Shown: positions 42,134 to 50,514 of the stretch, piece after piece | Position numbering within the stretch: the stretch's first letter is position 1 | Layout of the letters: the number at the start of each line of letters is the position of its first letter | Source of the DNA: an uncultured Clostridia bacterium | Lineage (GTDB): Bacteria; Bacillota; Clostridia; Oscillospirales; Acutalibacteraceae | Assembly (NCBI GenBank): GCA_937876205.1 | Contig: CALEII010000026.1 | Coordinates: 1-64,000, forward strand | Direction of reading: 5' to 3' | Length of the DNA stretch: 64,000 nt | Made by a program: the position numbers and the translations under genes | The notes under the pieces: model-generated | What the model saw: the letters and a program-made list of their open reading frames with translations, nothing else | Databases searched by the model: none | What the model was told of the DNA's origin: nothing

Positions 42134-43324
42134 CTACAATTGGCAAATCACTATCCCTTGTGCCTCTGCCAACACAACTAATTTTTGATAGTTTGCTGTG
42201 TTTCCTCGCTTCATCTTCATATATCCGTCAAAACTTTTCGGTGCCTTTTCTCCCAACTTATTGACGATTTGATAGTATTCATAACGGCTATTATATTTTT
42301 CTATCCAATTATTTCTATCGTAATAGCATTCCTCTCGTTCTAACCGTTTGTCGTTATGCTCTTTCCATTCAAGGTACTTTTGTTTTTCTATGGTGCTTCG
42401 GTCATCAATGAACGGTCTATTGCTATGAGTAATAGCATCTAGTTCAACTTCCTTTACATCACCATTCTTATTAAACTTGTACTTCGTTATTTTTCTTCCT
42501 TCATAATACATAAATGAATAGTACCGAACATTACAATGCAGACCTTTGTTCTCTATAATAAAATCGGGAAGTTTGGGAAAACGATTGTCCTTACCACTAA
42601 TACAATATACTCTATTTTGGTAAGGAGCACATTCCTCACAGACTGCTGTTTCGTGTGGTATCTCTAAATAGTCGGTATTGAAATAGTCAGCCATATTAAG
42701 TTCTCGTCTAAAAACATCTTTGTTTCCTGCCCGATATTCATCATCAGCCAGCACAACAGGCAACCTTGCTTTTAGTTCCTGTAACAAATAATCACCGTAA
42801 GCAATTTCTCCAATACTCCATAATTGAATAACCAATCTATAATAGTCCTTTTTCTGCCAACCTATCGGGGAAGCCATCATAATATTAGCCGTCTTATAGG
42901 CAAGAGGAACGGCTAAATGTGGGCGTTCTTCCTTGCCGACACGCATTTTTAGAGTGTAGCCTAAATCAAACGTAGTATGAGGAATACTACCCTTAATATC
43001 ATCATAACGAGGAACAACAATACTTGCTATACTGTTAGCATCTTCCAAATCGTATTTGACATTGTTCAAGATTATGTATTGAGCATTATATGCTGTTTGG
43101 CGGTCTTCATCTAGCGGAACCCTTTTATTTCTCGGATTAACATTATATAAAACACCATTTTTATAATAAGCCTCATATCCTGTCGCAACAATTTGTTCCT
43201 TGCTAGTAGGAATAAACGGTGGTTGAGGCTCACTACGTTCTGGAATCAATATTTCTTGAAACGCTGGTCTTGTATTTTGATTAGTCGGTGATATTGATTT
43301 TTTAAATATATCAAATAGTCCCAT
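42134..43324 (-). CDS. Phage head-morphogenesis-like hypothetical protein (396 aa)
   Basis: Begins MGLFDIFKKSIS; no membrane segment. Residues about 215-270 contain VCEECAPYQNRVYCISGKDN then FPKLPDFIIENKGLHCNVRYY. The C-E-E-C spacing and distal G-L-H-C resemble the C-x2-C...HP-x-C metal site of SPP1 gp7/Mu F-type minor head proteins, and the C-terminal GEKAPKSFDGYMKMKRGNTANY recalls the tail of such proteins in gut prophages. No portal, capsid or terminase gene is nearby, so this is not a normal prophage position. The first 200 residues have no match I recognise. It is probably co-transcribed with the upstream membrane protein gene (22-base gap). Function unknown. Confidence 0.5.
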   Translation of the reverse strand: MGLFDIFKKSISPTNQNTRPAFQEILIPERSEPQPPFIPTSKEQIVATGYEAYYKNGVLYNVNPRNKRVPLDEDRQTAYNAQYIILNNVKYDLEDANSIASIVVPRYDDIKGSIPHTTFDLGYTLKMRVGKEERPHLAVPLAYKTANIMMASPIGWQKKDYYRLVIQLWSIGEIAYGDYLLQELKARLPVVLADDEYRAGNKDVFRRELNMADYFNTDYLEIPHETAVCEECAPYQNRVYCISGKDNRFPKLPDFIIENKGLHCNVRYYSFMYYEGRKITKYKFNKNGDVKEVELDAITHSNRPFIDDRSTIEKQKYLEWKEHNDKRLEREECYYDRNNWIEKYNSRYEYYQIVNKLGEKAPKSFDGYMKMKRGNTANYQKLVVLAEAQGIVICQL

Positions 43325-43346
43325 TTCTATCTCCTCTTATTCAACA

Positions 43347-43892
43347 TCAATACATTTTTAATAAAACCTTATGTGTCTTTTGCTTTTCATCCTGATATTC
43401 CATATAAATTCTATTGGTCTTAGTAAAGTCAAACGACTCTTTATTTAATGTTGCTTTAACACTAACTCTTGTTAATTCTTTAGGTCTAATGTTGATTAGT
43501 TTATTACTTGTTTGTTCGGAAGCTGAAGATATTCTAATAAATGCATCAACAGCCTTATCTCTATATAAGACTTTCTTCTTATCACATAGCAAGATATATA
43601 CATCTCTTATAATCTTATTATCCGAACTACTATTATACACATCCAACGAGAATATAAAACTTGCCCTATTAGTATCTGGAAATACGGATTCTATACTGCC
43701 CTCATCTGTTTTCTTAACACAATGAACAATTTCCTCATCATTATTAACATATATCTTAATTCGACCTTTTCTTGCTGTATTGCTCAACCAAAAGCCAAAC
43801 AAAGTAGATATTATTGATACAAAACAAGTTTCTATTGTCGGTCTATATTCAACTAAGAACTCAAAAACTTTATCAAAACAATACCAAGCCAT
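43347..43892 (-). CDS. Hypothetical single-pass membrane protein (181 aa)
   Basis: One probable membrane helix near residues 20-38 (TCFVSIISTLFGFWLSNTAR), then a basic stop-transfer segment and a domain of about 130 residues rich in beta-strand propensity (RASFIFSLDVYNSSSDNKII, PKELTRVSVKATLNKESFDF), reminiscent of an immunoglobulin-like fold but not assignable. The large domain would face the cytoplasm if the positive-inside rule holds. First gene of the two-gene island. No named family recognised. Confidence 0.5.
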   Translation of the reverse strand: MAWYCFDKVFEFLVEYRPTIETCFVSIISTLFGFWLSNTARKGRIKIYVNNDEEIVHCVKKTDEGSIESVFPDTNRASFIFSLDVYNSSSDNKIIRDVYILLCDKKKVLYRDKAVDAFIRISSASEQTSNKLINIRPKELTRVSVKATLNKESFDFTKTNRIYMEYQDEKQKTHKVLLKMY

Positions 43893-44027
43893 ATTTTACT
43901 CCTTAACTCATCATACATTAAATTATAACACAAAACAACATCCTTTTCAAGAGATGTGGGACTTTTAAGCAATCAAGATAAGCAAGCAAGAGACGATTAT
44001 ATGATTGTTTTACATCCAAAAAATATT

Positions 44028-44078
44028 GCACAACGCCTATTGTTTTTTACACAACACCCGTAGAATTTTGCACAACGC
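44028..44078. repeat. Three direct repeats (G/A)CACAAC(G/A)C, 21-bp period
   Basis: GCACAACGC at 44028, ACACAACAC at 44049 and GCACAACGC at 44070, exactly 21 bases apart, each preceded by T-rich sequence (TT-GCACAACGC). They lie at the right edge of the island, upstream of its genes. Two-helical-turn phasing suggests a protein-binding array. Apart from this array and a hairpin near 44122, I see nothing else in 43893-44299. Confidence 0.65.
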
Positions 44079-44114
44079 TGAAGTCTTTGTATCAAAATTA
44101 GATGTCAACTTCAA

Positions 44115-44150
44115 GAAAGAAAAGCATCGACTTTGTCGATGCTATTTTCT
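44115..44150. terminator. Hairpin, probable terminator
   Basis: AGCATCGA-CTTTG-TCGATGCT (44122-44142) with A-rich 5' and T-rich 3' flanks. Confidence 0.6.
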
Positions 44151-44261
44151 TTGAAATTCACCTGTCGATGAGAAATGCTAAGACAACAAATTACGCAGAA
44201 ACGGATAGAACTCTGATCCAGAACAGCTGTAAATATTATAAATCAAGCGTACTATTACAAC

Positions 44262-44297
44262 AAAACAGCCTGTACTTTTACTGTACAGGCTGTTTTT
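44262..44297. terminator. Terminator behind the 38-aa peptide gene
   Basis: ACAGCCTGTAC-TTTTACT-GTACAGGCTGT with T-runs on both strands, starting 3 bases after the minus-strand stop. Confidence 0.85.
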
Positions 44298-44299
44298 TC

Positions 44300-44416
44300 T
44301 CAGAGAAGATAATCATCAAACATTGAATAAGATTCTTCCTCAGGGTTCAGTGCTTCAAACTGAAATGTGAAATTTCTTTCAATAAGATTTTCATAATTTG
44401 TGTAGTTTTCTGACAT
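44300..44416 (-). CDS. Small acidic peptide (38 aa)
   Basis: Minus-strand ATG at 44414-44416 with AAGGAG at 8 bases and TGA at 44300-44302. The peptide begins MSENYTNYENLIERNFTFQF and continues with an acidic, Glu/Asp-rich end (NPEEESYSMFDDYLL). No signal peptide or membrane segment. It is followed at once by a strong terminator. It lies 98 bases downstream of a histidine kinase gene on the same strand and could be read through from it or have its own promoter. Function unknown. Confidence 0.55.
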   Translation of the reverse strand: MSENYTNYENLIERNFTFQFEALNPEEESYSMFDDYLL

Positions 44417-44514
44417 ATAAAACATCTCCTTAAGTTTCCTTGTGAGATAAGTATATCAATTTATATGTACAATAAAACTCCCATTATATAATCATAATTA
44501 AAAAATGTACTTTA

Positions 44515-45606
44515 TTACGGTCTTTTACATCTGACAGTAAAGGTGCTTCCCTCTCCTGCTTTGCTTTCAACTTCAATTTTACCGCCGACAATATCAAGAA
44601 CTCTTTTAACGAGAGGCAGTCCGAGACCATTACCGTTAACTGAATGAGAAGAATCACCCTGATAAAATTTTTCATAAATGTGCTCTTTAACACTGTCATT
44701 CATTCCGCAGCCGGTATCGCTTACTGTAAACCTTATTTCACTATCCTGTTTAAGGGAAACAGACACAGTGCCGTTATCAGGCGTGAACTTAAACGCATTT
44801 GAAAACAAATTATTCCACACGTGAGTCATAAGTTCCTTATCGGCACTGATTCTGATATCAGGATCAATATCTGTAACAATATTGATATTTTTATTTTCCC
44901 ACACTGACTCAAAATCAAGCAGGCACTGACAAATCTGCTCACTTAGATCATATTCTGCAGACACGGGAAAAATCTGCTGATTTTCAAGCTTATTAAGCTT
45001 CAGAATGTTTGTAATCAAAGTTGAGAGCCTCTTTGAAGCATAAGAAATACTTTTTATATATTCAGCCTTTTTCTCTTCATCAAGCTCGGGATCCTGCAGT
45101 ATGGTTGCATAATTCTGAATAACAGCAAGAGGTGTCTTGAGTTCGTGTGACACATTTGAAATAAAGTCATTGCGGAATGTTTCAATTCCTTCAAGCTCCT
45201 GCGCCATTTTATTAAAGTCTTCAATAAGTACATCAAATTCATTTTTATTTCTTTTTTTATGTATTGGTTTAATTCTGATGCTAAAATCACCTTTAATAAT
45301 ACTGCTTGTTCCTTTCAGTATTCTGTTAATAGGTCTGCTTATTGTAATCTTATTTCTGATATTATCAAATACACTGAAAATCAATCCAAAAAACAATACG
45401 TTTCCGAAAGTATAAATCGCAGCATATCTTACATTTCTCAATTCCCAATGAAGTGTAGCATCTGATATTTTCAGAAACATAATAAGACAACAGGTAACAA
45501 TAAAAGATGACAAAGCAAAGAATTGAAAAAAGCTACTAACAGAAATCAGACTGCGCCTTACACGTTTGTCTCTGTATTTATCAGCTTTCTCATCAACTCG
45601 TCTCAT
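44515..45606 (-). CDS. Sensor histidine kinase (HAMP-HisKA-HATPase)
   Basis: 363 residues. Two membrane helices (about 22-44 and 65-85) enclose a very short external loop of about 20 residues, so the stimulus is probably sensed in or near the membrane. HAMP region RPINRILKGTSSIIKGDF, phosphoacceptor His154 in VSHELKTPLAVIQNYATIL, N-box NNLFSNAFKF, G1 DTGCGMN and G2 GNGLGLPLVKRVLDI. It overlaps the upstream response regulator by 4 bases. Short-loop kinases of this type often respond to antimicrobial peptides through a partner transporter, but none is adjacent. Confidence 0.92.
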   Translation of the reverse strand: MRRVDEKADKYRDKRVRRSLISVSSFFQFFALSSFIVTCCLIMFLKISDATLHWELRNVRYAAIYTFGNVLFFGLIFSVFDNIRNKITISRPINRILKGTSSIIKGDFSIRIKPIHKKRNKNEFDVLIEDFNKMAQELEGIETFRNDFISNVSHELKTPLAVIQNYATILQDPELDEEKKAEYIKSISYASKRLSTLITNILKLNKLENQQIFPVSAEYDLSEQICQCLLDFESVWENKNINIVTDIDPDIRISADKELMTHVWNNLFSNAFKFTPDNGTVSVSLKQDSEIRFTVSDTGCGMNDSVKEHIYEKFYQGDSSHSVNGNGLGLPLVKRVLDIVGGKIEVESKAGEGSTFTVRCKRP

Positions 45607-46274
45607 TTGATTACCGCCTTATATCCGAGTCCGTGAACAGTAACAATTTCAAAATCATTACACAGTGACATTTTTTCACGGATTTTTGTTATATATACAT
45701 CAACGGTTCTCGGACCTGATAGTGTATCTGCATCCCAGAATTCATCCATAAGCTGAGAGCGGGTGAAAGTCTTTCTCGGGTATGATAGAAGCTTGAACAG
45801 AATATTAAATTCTCTGACGGTAAGCGGAATATTTTCACCGTCAATATTAGCTGAATATTCATCTGTGTCCATTGTGAGTGTGCCGACTGTCAGTTTTTTA
45901 TTGGACACAATCTTTGCTCTTCTGAGCAAAGCACCGATACGCAAATGAAGCTCTTCAAGATCAACAGGCTTTACCATATAGTCATCAATACCCGTTTTGA
46001 AGCCGATTTCTTTAGATATATAATCATCCCTCGCCGAAATAAATATAATAGGAATATCCTGATTTATGTTTCTGATAGTGCTTGCAAATTCAAAACCGTC
46101 AACAGCAGGCATCATAATATCTGATATAATAAGGTCAAAGACTGACTCTGAAAACATATCATATGCTTCAGTTGCAGATAAGCAACCATATGAATCATAT
46201 CCTTTTCTGATAAGAAAAGAACAAACTGCTTTATTTAACTCAGAGTCATCTTCAACAACAAGAATTTTAAACAT
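45603..46274 (-). CDS. OmpR-family response regulator
   Basis: 223 residues. Receiver: VEDDSELNKAV acidic pair, phosphoacceptor in ISDIMMPAVDGFEFA, Lys in VKPVDLEELHLRI. DNA-binding winged helix: LTVREFNILFKLLSYPRKTF and PRTVDVYITKIREKM. AGGAGATG lies before ATG 46274. Transcribed first, then the kinase (4-base overlap). The preceding feoA-feoB unit is on the same strand but is closed by a terminator at 46367-46400. Confidence 0.92.
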   Translation of the reverse strand: MFKILVVEDDSELNKAVCSFLIRKGYDSYGCLSATEAYDMFSESVFDLIISDIMMPAVDGFEFASTIRNINQDIPIIFISARDDYISKEIGFKTGIDDYMVKPVDLEELHLRIGALLRRAKIVSNKKLTVGTLTMDTDEYSANIDGENIPLTVREFNILFKLLSYPRKTFTRSQLMDEFWDADTLSGPRTVDVYITKIREKMSLCNDFEIVTVHGLGYKAVIK

Positions 46275-46366
46275 AATAACATCTCCTTTTGTTTATACTA
46301 CTATGCTGATGTTAAAAAGTTGTTTAATAATATGATATCATAAAAATTTAATAATTCAATAAAAAA

Positions 46367-46400
46367 TCGACATAAGAATCAAAGCTGAATCTTATGTCGA
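46367..46400 (-). terminator. Terminator of the feo operon
   Basis: TCGACATAAG (46367-46376) pairs with CTTATGTCGA (46391-46400); a T-run follows on the minus strand. Confidence 0.8.
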
Positions 46401-46407
46401 GGTTTAT

Positions 46408-46587
46408 TTACTTACAACCTGAACAACCTGAACAGTTACCGTTACAGGTTGAATCATTGTTTTTTCCGCAGTTTTCTGCATCGGGACAGCCGATGCACTT
46501 TTTTCCGCTTTTCTTTGCTTTATATATATATAATCCCGCAAGAATAACAATTACAGCAACAATTATTATAACAATAGTATCTTCCAT
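46408..46587 (-). CDS. FeoB-associated Cys-rich membrane protein
   Basis: 59 residues: one N-terminal membrane helix (IVIIIVAVIVILAGLYIY), a Lys-rich turn, then a tail with eight Cys (KCIGCPDAENCGKN, then CNGNCSGCSGCK). This matches the FeoB-associated Cys-rich family (virus attachment p12-like). It lies 15 bases downstream of feoB. The Cys tail probably binds ferrous iron or stabilises FeoB on the inner face; that role is inference from location. Confidence 0.88.
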   Translation of the reverse strand: MEDTIVIIIVAVIVILAGLYIYKAKKSGKKCIGCPDAENCGKNNDSTCNGNCSGCSGCK

Positions 46588-46602
46588 AAAATCACCTCGT
46601 GA

Positions 46603-48615
46603 TTATTTAGTTACAGTTTCCTTTTTCTTGGATTTAAGTTCATATTCAGCCTTGAGTTTTGTGTTTGCTCTTACACAAAGGAATACGATAACAGCAACAA
46701 AAACAAGAACAGCAATAAGACCGGGAAGGAAGCCGGCGCCAAGTGAACCTGTTGTAATAAGAGTACCGATCTGATAAACAAGATAACCGACTGTGAAACC
46801 TGTGCCAAGCTGAAGAGCAATACCGCCCCAGAGCCATTTTGCACTCTTCATTTCACTTCTCATAGCACCGATTGCTGCAAAACAGGGAGGAGTGTACAGA
46901 TTAAACATAAGATATGCAAGAGCGGCAACCTTTGAAATAGCCATAATACCTGCAACTTCTGCGCCTGCACCTTCAAGCATTGCAAGCTCTTCTGTATCGA
47001 TAAGATTTTCAAGACCTACAAAGCAAACAGCAAGTGTACCTACAACGTTTTCCTTTGCAATAAAGCCTGTAACTGCGGCTGCAGCAAGCTGCCAGGAAAG
47101 AACACCAACAACAGGCACAAGAACATATGCAAAGGGGCCCGCAATTGATGCAAGAATTGATGCATCAGCACTCTCTGCAACCTGGAAGCTCCAATCAAAT
47201 GTCTGCATTATCTGAACTACAGTGTTACAAAGAAGAATGATTGTTGCAGCCTTAACTATATATGACCAGCCTCTCTGACACATTGAAAAAAATGCTCTCT
47301 TGAGAGAAGGAACCTTATATTCGGGAAGTTCAATAATAAAGAAGGATTTCTTTTTTCTGTTGCCTGTAATTGCATTTACGAGCACAGCACCAATAAGAAT
47401 AATCAAAATACCTGCAAAATACATAAGAGGACCTACCCAGGTTGCATCCTCAAAAAACGCACCTGCAAACAATGAAATGACGGGAAGCTTTGCACCGCAA
47501 GGCATAAAGGGAGCAAGCATAGCTGTAGCTCTGCGTTCACGTTCATTACGGATTGTACGGCAAGCCATAACACCGGGAATAGCACAGCCTGTACCTATAA
47601 CAAAAGGAATTACAGATTTACCGCTAAGACCAACCTTCTTGAATATGGGGTCAAGAACAACAGATGCTCGTGCCATATAACCGCAATCTTCAAGAAGAGC
47701 AATAAGGAAGTACATAACCATTACAAGAGGAAGGAATCCGATAACGGCAATAACACCGCCGATTACACCGTCAACAAGAAGAGCCGAAACAATGGGGCTT
47801 GCATTTTCAAGAAGAACGCCTATTGCTTCCTGTCCCTTTTCAAGAAGTGCAACAAGTGCATCAGCAATCCACACGCCGGGACCAGCCTGAGAAATCCAGA
47901 AAACGAGGAACATCACAACGGCAAATATGGGAATACCGAACCATTTATTTGTAAGTACAGCATCTATTTTATCTTGTTTGTTTTTCACATTTGTAAAAAC
48001 TTTTCTTTTTTCAACAGCTTTAACTATGCCGTTTACAAAATCAAATCTCTTTCTGTCAGCAACCTCAACGGCTTTTTTGTCAGTAAGATCGATTACTCCC
48101 TGTAAATAAGGAGCTGTCTGACCTTTACCGACAGCTTCAGCAGCTGCTTTAACAATATTATTAAGTCCGTCAGCTGATGTTGAAACTGTCTCAACTACAG
48201 GACATCCGAGTTTCTCAGAAAGAAGAACAGTATCAATAACATTCTGTTTCTTTTCATTAATATCTGCCTTGTTGAGAGCAACAACAACAGGAATACCGAG
48301 TTCGAGAAGCTGAGTGGTAAAGAAAAGGCTTCTGCTCAGGTTTGTTGAGTCAACAATATTGATGATGACATCAGGGTTTTCATTTGTTACATAAGAGCTT
48401 GTAATGTTTTCTTCCGATGTAAAGGGCGACATAGAGTAAGCACCGGGAAGGTCAACAATGACAACATCATCATAGCCGTAGCTCTTTTTTAAGGGATGTT
48501 CTTTTTTGTCAACGGTAACGCCTGCCCAGTTACCAACCTTTTCATTCTTGCCCGTAAGAGCATTATACATAGTGGTTTTACCGCTGTTGGGATTGCCGGT
48601 CAATGCAAATCTCAT
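46603..48615 (-). CDS. feoB: Ferrous iron transport protein B
   Basis: 670 residues from ATG 48615 with AGGAGG upstream. N-terminal G domain: G1 GNPNSGKTT at 8-16, DLPGAYS, NKAD; then the helical GDI region and the membrane domain with two Gate motifs (IPFVIGTGCAIPGVMACRTI and the second-half TGFIAKENVVGTLAVCF). GTP-gated uptake of Fe2+ across the cytoplasmic membrane. It is the second gene of the feoA-feoB-Cys-rich operon. A GTTAG-N6-CTAAC palindrome lies between feoA and feoB. Confidence 0.95.
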   Translation of the reverse strand: MRFALTGNPNSGKTTMYNALTGKNEKVGNWAGVTVDKKEHPLKKSYGYDDVVIVDLPGAYSMSPFTSEENITSSYVTNENPDVIINIVDSTNLSRSLFFTTQLLELGIPVVVALNKADINEKKQNVIDTVLLSEKLGCPVVETVSTSADGLNNIVKAAAEAVGKGQTAPYLQGVIDLTDKKAVEVADRKRFDFVNGIVKAVEKRKVFTNVKNKQDKIDAVLTNKWFGIPIFAVVMFLVFWISQAGPGVWIADALVALLEKGQEAIGVLLENASPIVSALLVDGVIGGVIAVIGFLPLVMVMYFLIALLEDCGYMARASVVLDPIFKKVGLSGKSVIPFVIGTGCAIPGVMACRTIRNERERRATAMLAPFMPCGAKLPVISLFAGAFFEDATWVGPLMYFAGILIILIGAVLVNAITGNRKKKSFFIIELPEYKVPSLKRAFFSMCQRGWSYIVKAATIILLCNTVVQIMQTFDWSFQVAESADASILASIAGPFAYVLVPVVGVLSWQLAAAAVTGFIAKENVVGTLAVCFVGLENLIDTEELAMLEGAGAEVAGIMAISKVAALAYLMFNLYTPPCFAAIGAMRSEMKSAKWLWGGIALQLGTGFTVGYLVYQIGTLITTGSLGAGFLPGLIAVLVFVAVIVFLCVRANTKLKAEYELKSKKKETVTK

Positions 48616-48649
48616 ACTTTTTCCTCCTGTTGTAAGCAAATTTAAATAT

Positions 48650-48665
48650 GTTAGCCATTGCTAAC
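48650..48665. promoter_or_regulatory. Palindrome GTTAG-N6-CTAAC between feoA and feoB
   Basis: GTTAGCCATTGCTAAC is a 16-bp inverted repeat of the same form as two sites in the feoA promoter region. Probable operator of an iron-responsive repressor. Confidence 0.6.
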
Positions 48666-48707
48666 TCATACTTCTAAAAAAAGACAATCCGAAGATTGTG
48701 CTTTTAT

Positions 48708-48923
48708 TTACATAACAACAATAGCCTCTGCAAGCTGATTATCAATGTTGTATCTGCCGTCTTTAATTGAGACAACACAACCGCCTTTAAGATGTGAAAT
48801 AACAGTAATAGGTTCACCACTGTAACAACCGAGAGAGAAAAGAAATGCATCCATTTCTTCATCATCAGTTTCTATTCTGTCAATTACATATTCTTTTCCT
48901 TCTATAGCAGATGTAAGATTCAT
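48708..48923 (-). CDS. feoA: Ferrous iron transport protein A
   Basis: 71 residues with the SH3-like FeoA fold: N-terminal LTSAIEGKEYVIDRIETDDE, LFSLGCYSGEPITVISHLKG, and GRYNIDNQLAEAIVV. It is a small cytoplasmic partner of FeoB. First gene of the feo operon; promoter with two palindromic operators directly upstream. Confidence 0.9.
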   Translation of the reverse strand: MNLTSAIEGKEYVIDRIETDDEEMDAFLFSLGCYSGEPITVISHLKGGCVVSIKDGRYNIDNQLAEAIVVM

Positions 48924-48952
48924 ATTAATCTCCAGACAAACAATAACAATCA

Positions 48953-48968
48953 GTTAGCCAAAACTAAC
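48953..48968. promoter_or_regulatory. Palindromic operator 1 upstream of feoA
   Basis: GTTAG-CCAAAA-CTAAC, 16 bp, between the -10 box and the feoA Shine-Dalgarno. Confidence 0.7.
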
Positions 48969-48975
48969 CATAGAT

Positions 48976-49004
48976 ATATTAGCACCGGCTAACCGATTTG
49001 TCAA
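48976..49004 (-). promoter_or_regulatory. feoA promoter with embedded operator 2
   Basis: Minus strand TTGACA (plus 48999-49004), 17 bases, TAATAT (plus 48976-48981). The spacer contains ATTAG-CACCGG-CTAAC (48978-48993), centred 25 bp from operator 1. Binding there would block polymerase. The inverted-repeat type suggests a DtxR/IdeR-like metal repressor. Confidence 0.75.
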
Positions 49005-49022
49005 GCATAAAATCAAAAATTT

Positions 49023-50399
49023 TTATGATTTTTTCAGAAAAACATTTTCAAATCTCATCAGCTCGTCACTTTTAGATGAAAACTCATTTTTGCACAGCTC
49101 AAGGTCATCAATATTCTCACCGTCAAGTGCGTATTTGTAGAATTCATAAGGTCTTTCCCCGAAGGATGTCGATGTTTTTTCTATACGGACATTTTTAGCA
49201 TTGCGGATAAAGAAAGCCGAGTTATCATTCTCTTCAATTCCGTGATCAATACAAGGTCTCAGGTCATATTTACCGCAGTCCCATTTTGATGTTTTCTCAA
49301 GATGAATATTACAATTCTCAAAAACAACATTTTCAACAGGATTTTCAGGTGATGAATAAATAAGAACACCGTTTTCACCTTTTGTTGTGATGTTAAAATA
49401 TCTGATATTCTTTATATGACCTGCAACAGTATTTTCGTCACGACGAAAACAAGTAATCGTAATCGGTTCAGCTGTCCCCCACCAGTCAGAACAAAAGCGT
49501 CTTGTTTCAACGGTGCAATCCCTGAATGTGACATTTTCAACATTGCCACCGTCTCTGATCTGAATTGAAAGACCTCTGTTACTCTTTGAAATCATACAGT
49601 TGCTTACGACAACATTTCTGAAGTCACCAACCCCTTCTGTACCGATTTTAATTGCAGCTGATGTAGATGTAAGTGTACAGTCTGATATAATTATATTTTC
49701 ACAGGGACCGTATTCAGCATTGCCCTTTGATGTCTTCAGGCATATACAGTCATCTGCACAAACAACGTGACATCCGATAATTCTGACATTAGAACAATGA
49801 TCGGGGTCAATGCCGTCACTGTTTGCAACATCCAGAGGATTGAGAATCCTTATGTTAGAAATAAGAACATCGTCACAACCTGCAGGATGTAGAGTCCAGA
49901 AAGGTGCGTTAGTAACTGTTATGTCACGGAATGAAATATTATTACTTTTTTCAATATAAATTGTTGTGGGACGTGGATAGAAATCACCTGTCACATAATA
50001 CTGATCTTTTCTTTTTACAAATGCATAGCAGTTGCCGTCAATAGTGCCTTCACCGGTAATTGAGCAATTATCAGCTTCGTAACCGTAAACAAAAACAAAT
50101 GACGGTTTTCCAGTAACAGGATTACCCACAAGTGCTGTTTTAGGATCATTTATCAATTTGCAAGGTCTTATATAACCGTTAATATCGCTTGTCGCTTTGA
50201 GAAAAGCGCCCTTCTGAAGATGCAGCTCAACATTCTTTTTCAGCTGAATTGAGTCACTATAATATGTCTTTCCGCTTTCAAGCACTACCCTGCCGCCACC
50301 GTTTGCAGTGCAATCATCAATTGCAGCCTGAATTGCTTTTGCATCATTAGTTTTTCCGTCACCGACAGCACCGTAAGATGAAACATCATATATTGCCAA
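49023..50399 (-). CDS. Glycoside hydrolase family 28 (polygalacturonase-like)
   Basis: 458 residues; TTG 50399 is preferred because GAGTGA is near and the product then begins AIYDVSSYGAVGDGKTNDAK as family members do (an in-frame GTG lies 9 bases earlier). Right-handed beta-helix with GH28 motifs: NSDGIDPDHCSN near residue 195, ADDCICLKT near 218 carrying the acid pair, and RGLSIQIRDGG near 275. The usual third motif G-H-G is replaced by IKIGTEGVGDF. No signal peptide, so it would act on imported oligogalacturonides. Single gene; no operon partner. Confidence 0.8.
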   Translation of the reverse strand: MAIYDVSSYGAVGDGKTNDAKAIQAAIDDCTANGGGRVVLESGKTYYSDSIQLKKNVELHLQKGAFLKATSDINGYIRPCKLINDPKTALVGNPVTGKPSFVFVYGYEADNCSITGEGTIDGNCYAFVKRKDQYYVTGDFYPRPTTIYIEKSNNISFRDITVTNAPFWTLHPAGCDDVLISNIRILNPLDVANSDGIDPDHCSNVRIIGCHVVCADDCICLKTSKGNAEYGPCENIIISDCTLTSTSAAIKIGTEGVGDFRNVVVSNCMISKSNRGLSIQIRDGGNVENVTFRDCTVETRRFCSDWWGTAEPITITCFRRDENTVAGHIKNIRYFNITTKGENGVLIYSSPENPVENVVFENCNIHLEKTSKWDCGKYDLRPCIDHGIEENDNSAFFIRNAKNVRIEKTSTSFGERPYEFYKYALDGENIDDLELCKNEFSSKSDELMRFENVFLKKS

Positions 50400-50479
50400 A
50401 AGAATCACTCATTTCTGTATTGTTGTGATAATTATACAATATTAAATGCAATCATTCAATATATTGAAACAAAAAAAAT

Positions 50480-50501
50480 CAGCAGCTCCGAAGAACTGCT
50501 G
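50480..50501 (-). terminator. Terminator of the rpsF-ssb-rpsR operon
   Basis: Minus strand CAGCAGTTC-TTCG-GAGCTGCTG, a UUCG tetraloop hairpin, followed by a long T-run. Confidence 0.85.
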
Positions 50502-50514
50502 AAACACTGAATTA

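Noticed and set aside
41880..44150. Complete prophage
   Set aside because: Only one protein has phage-like motifs; there is no integrase, portal, terminase, capsid or lysis gene.
44102..44326. 74-codon plus-strand frame
   Set aside because: It runs through two terminator hairpins and has no Shine-Dalgarno; composition is not protein-like.
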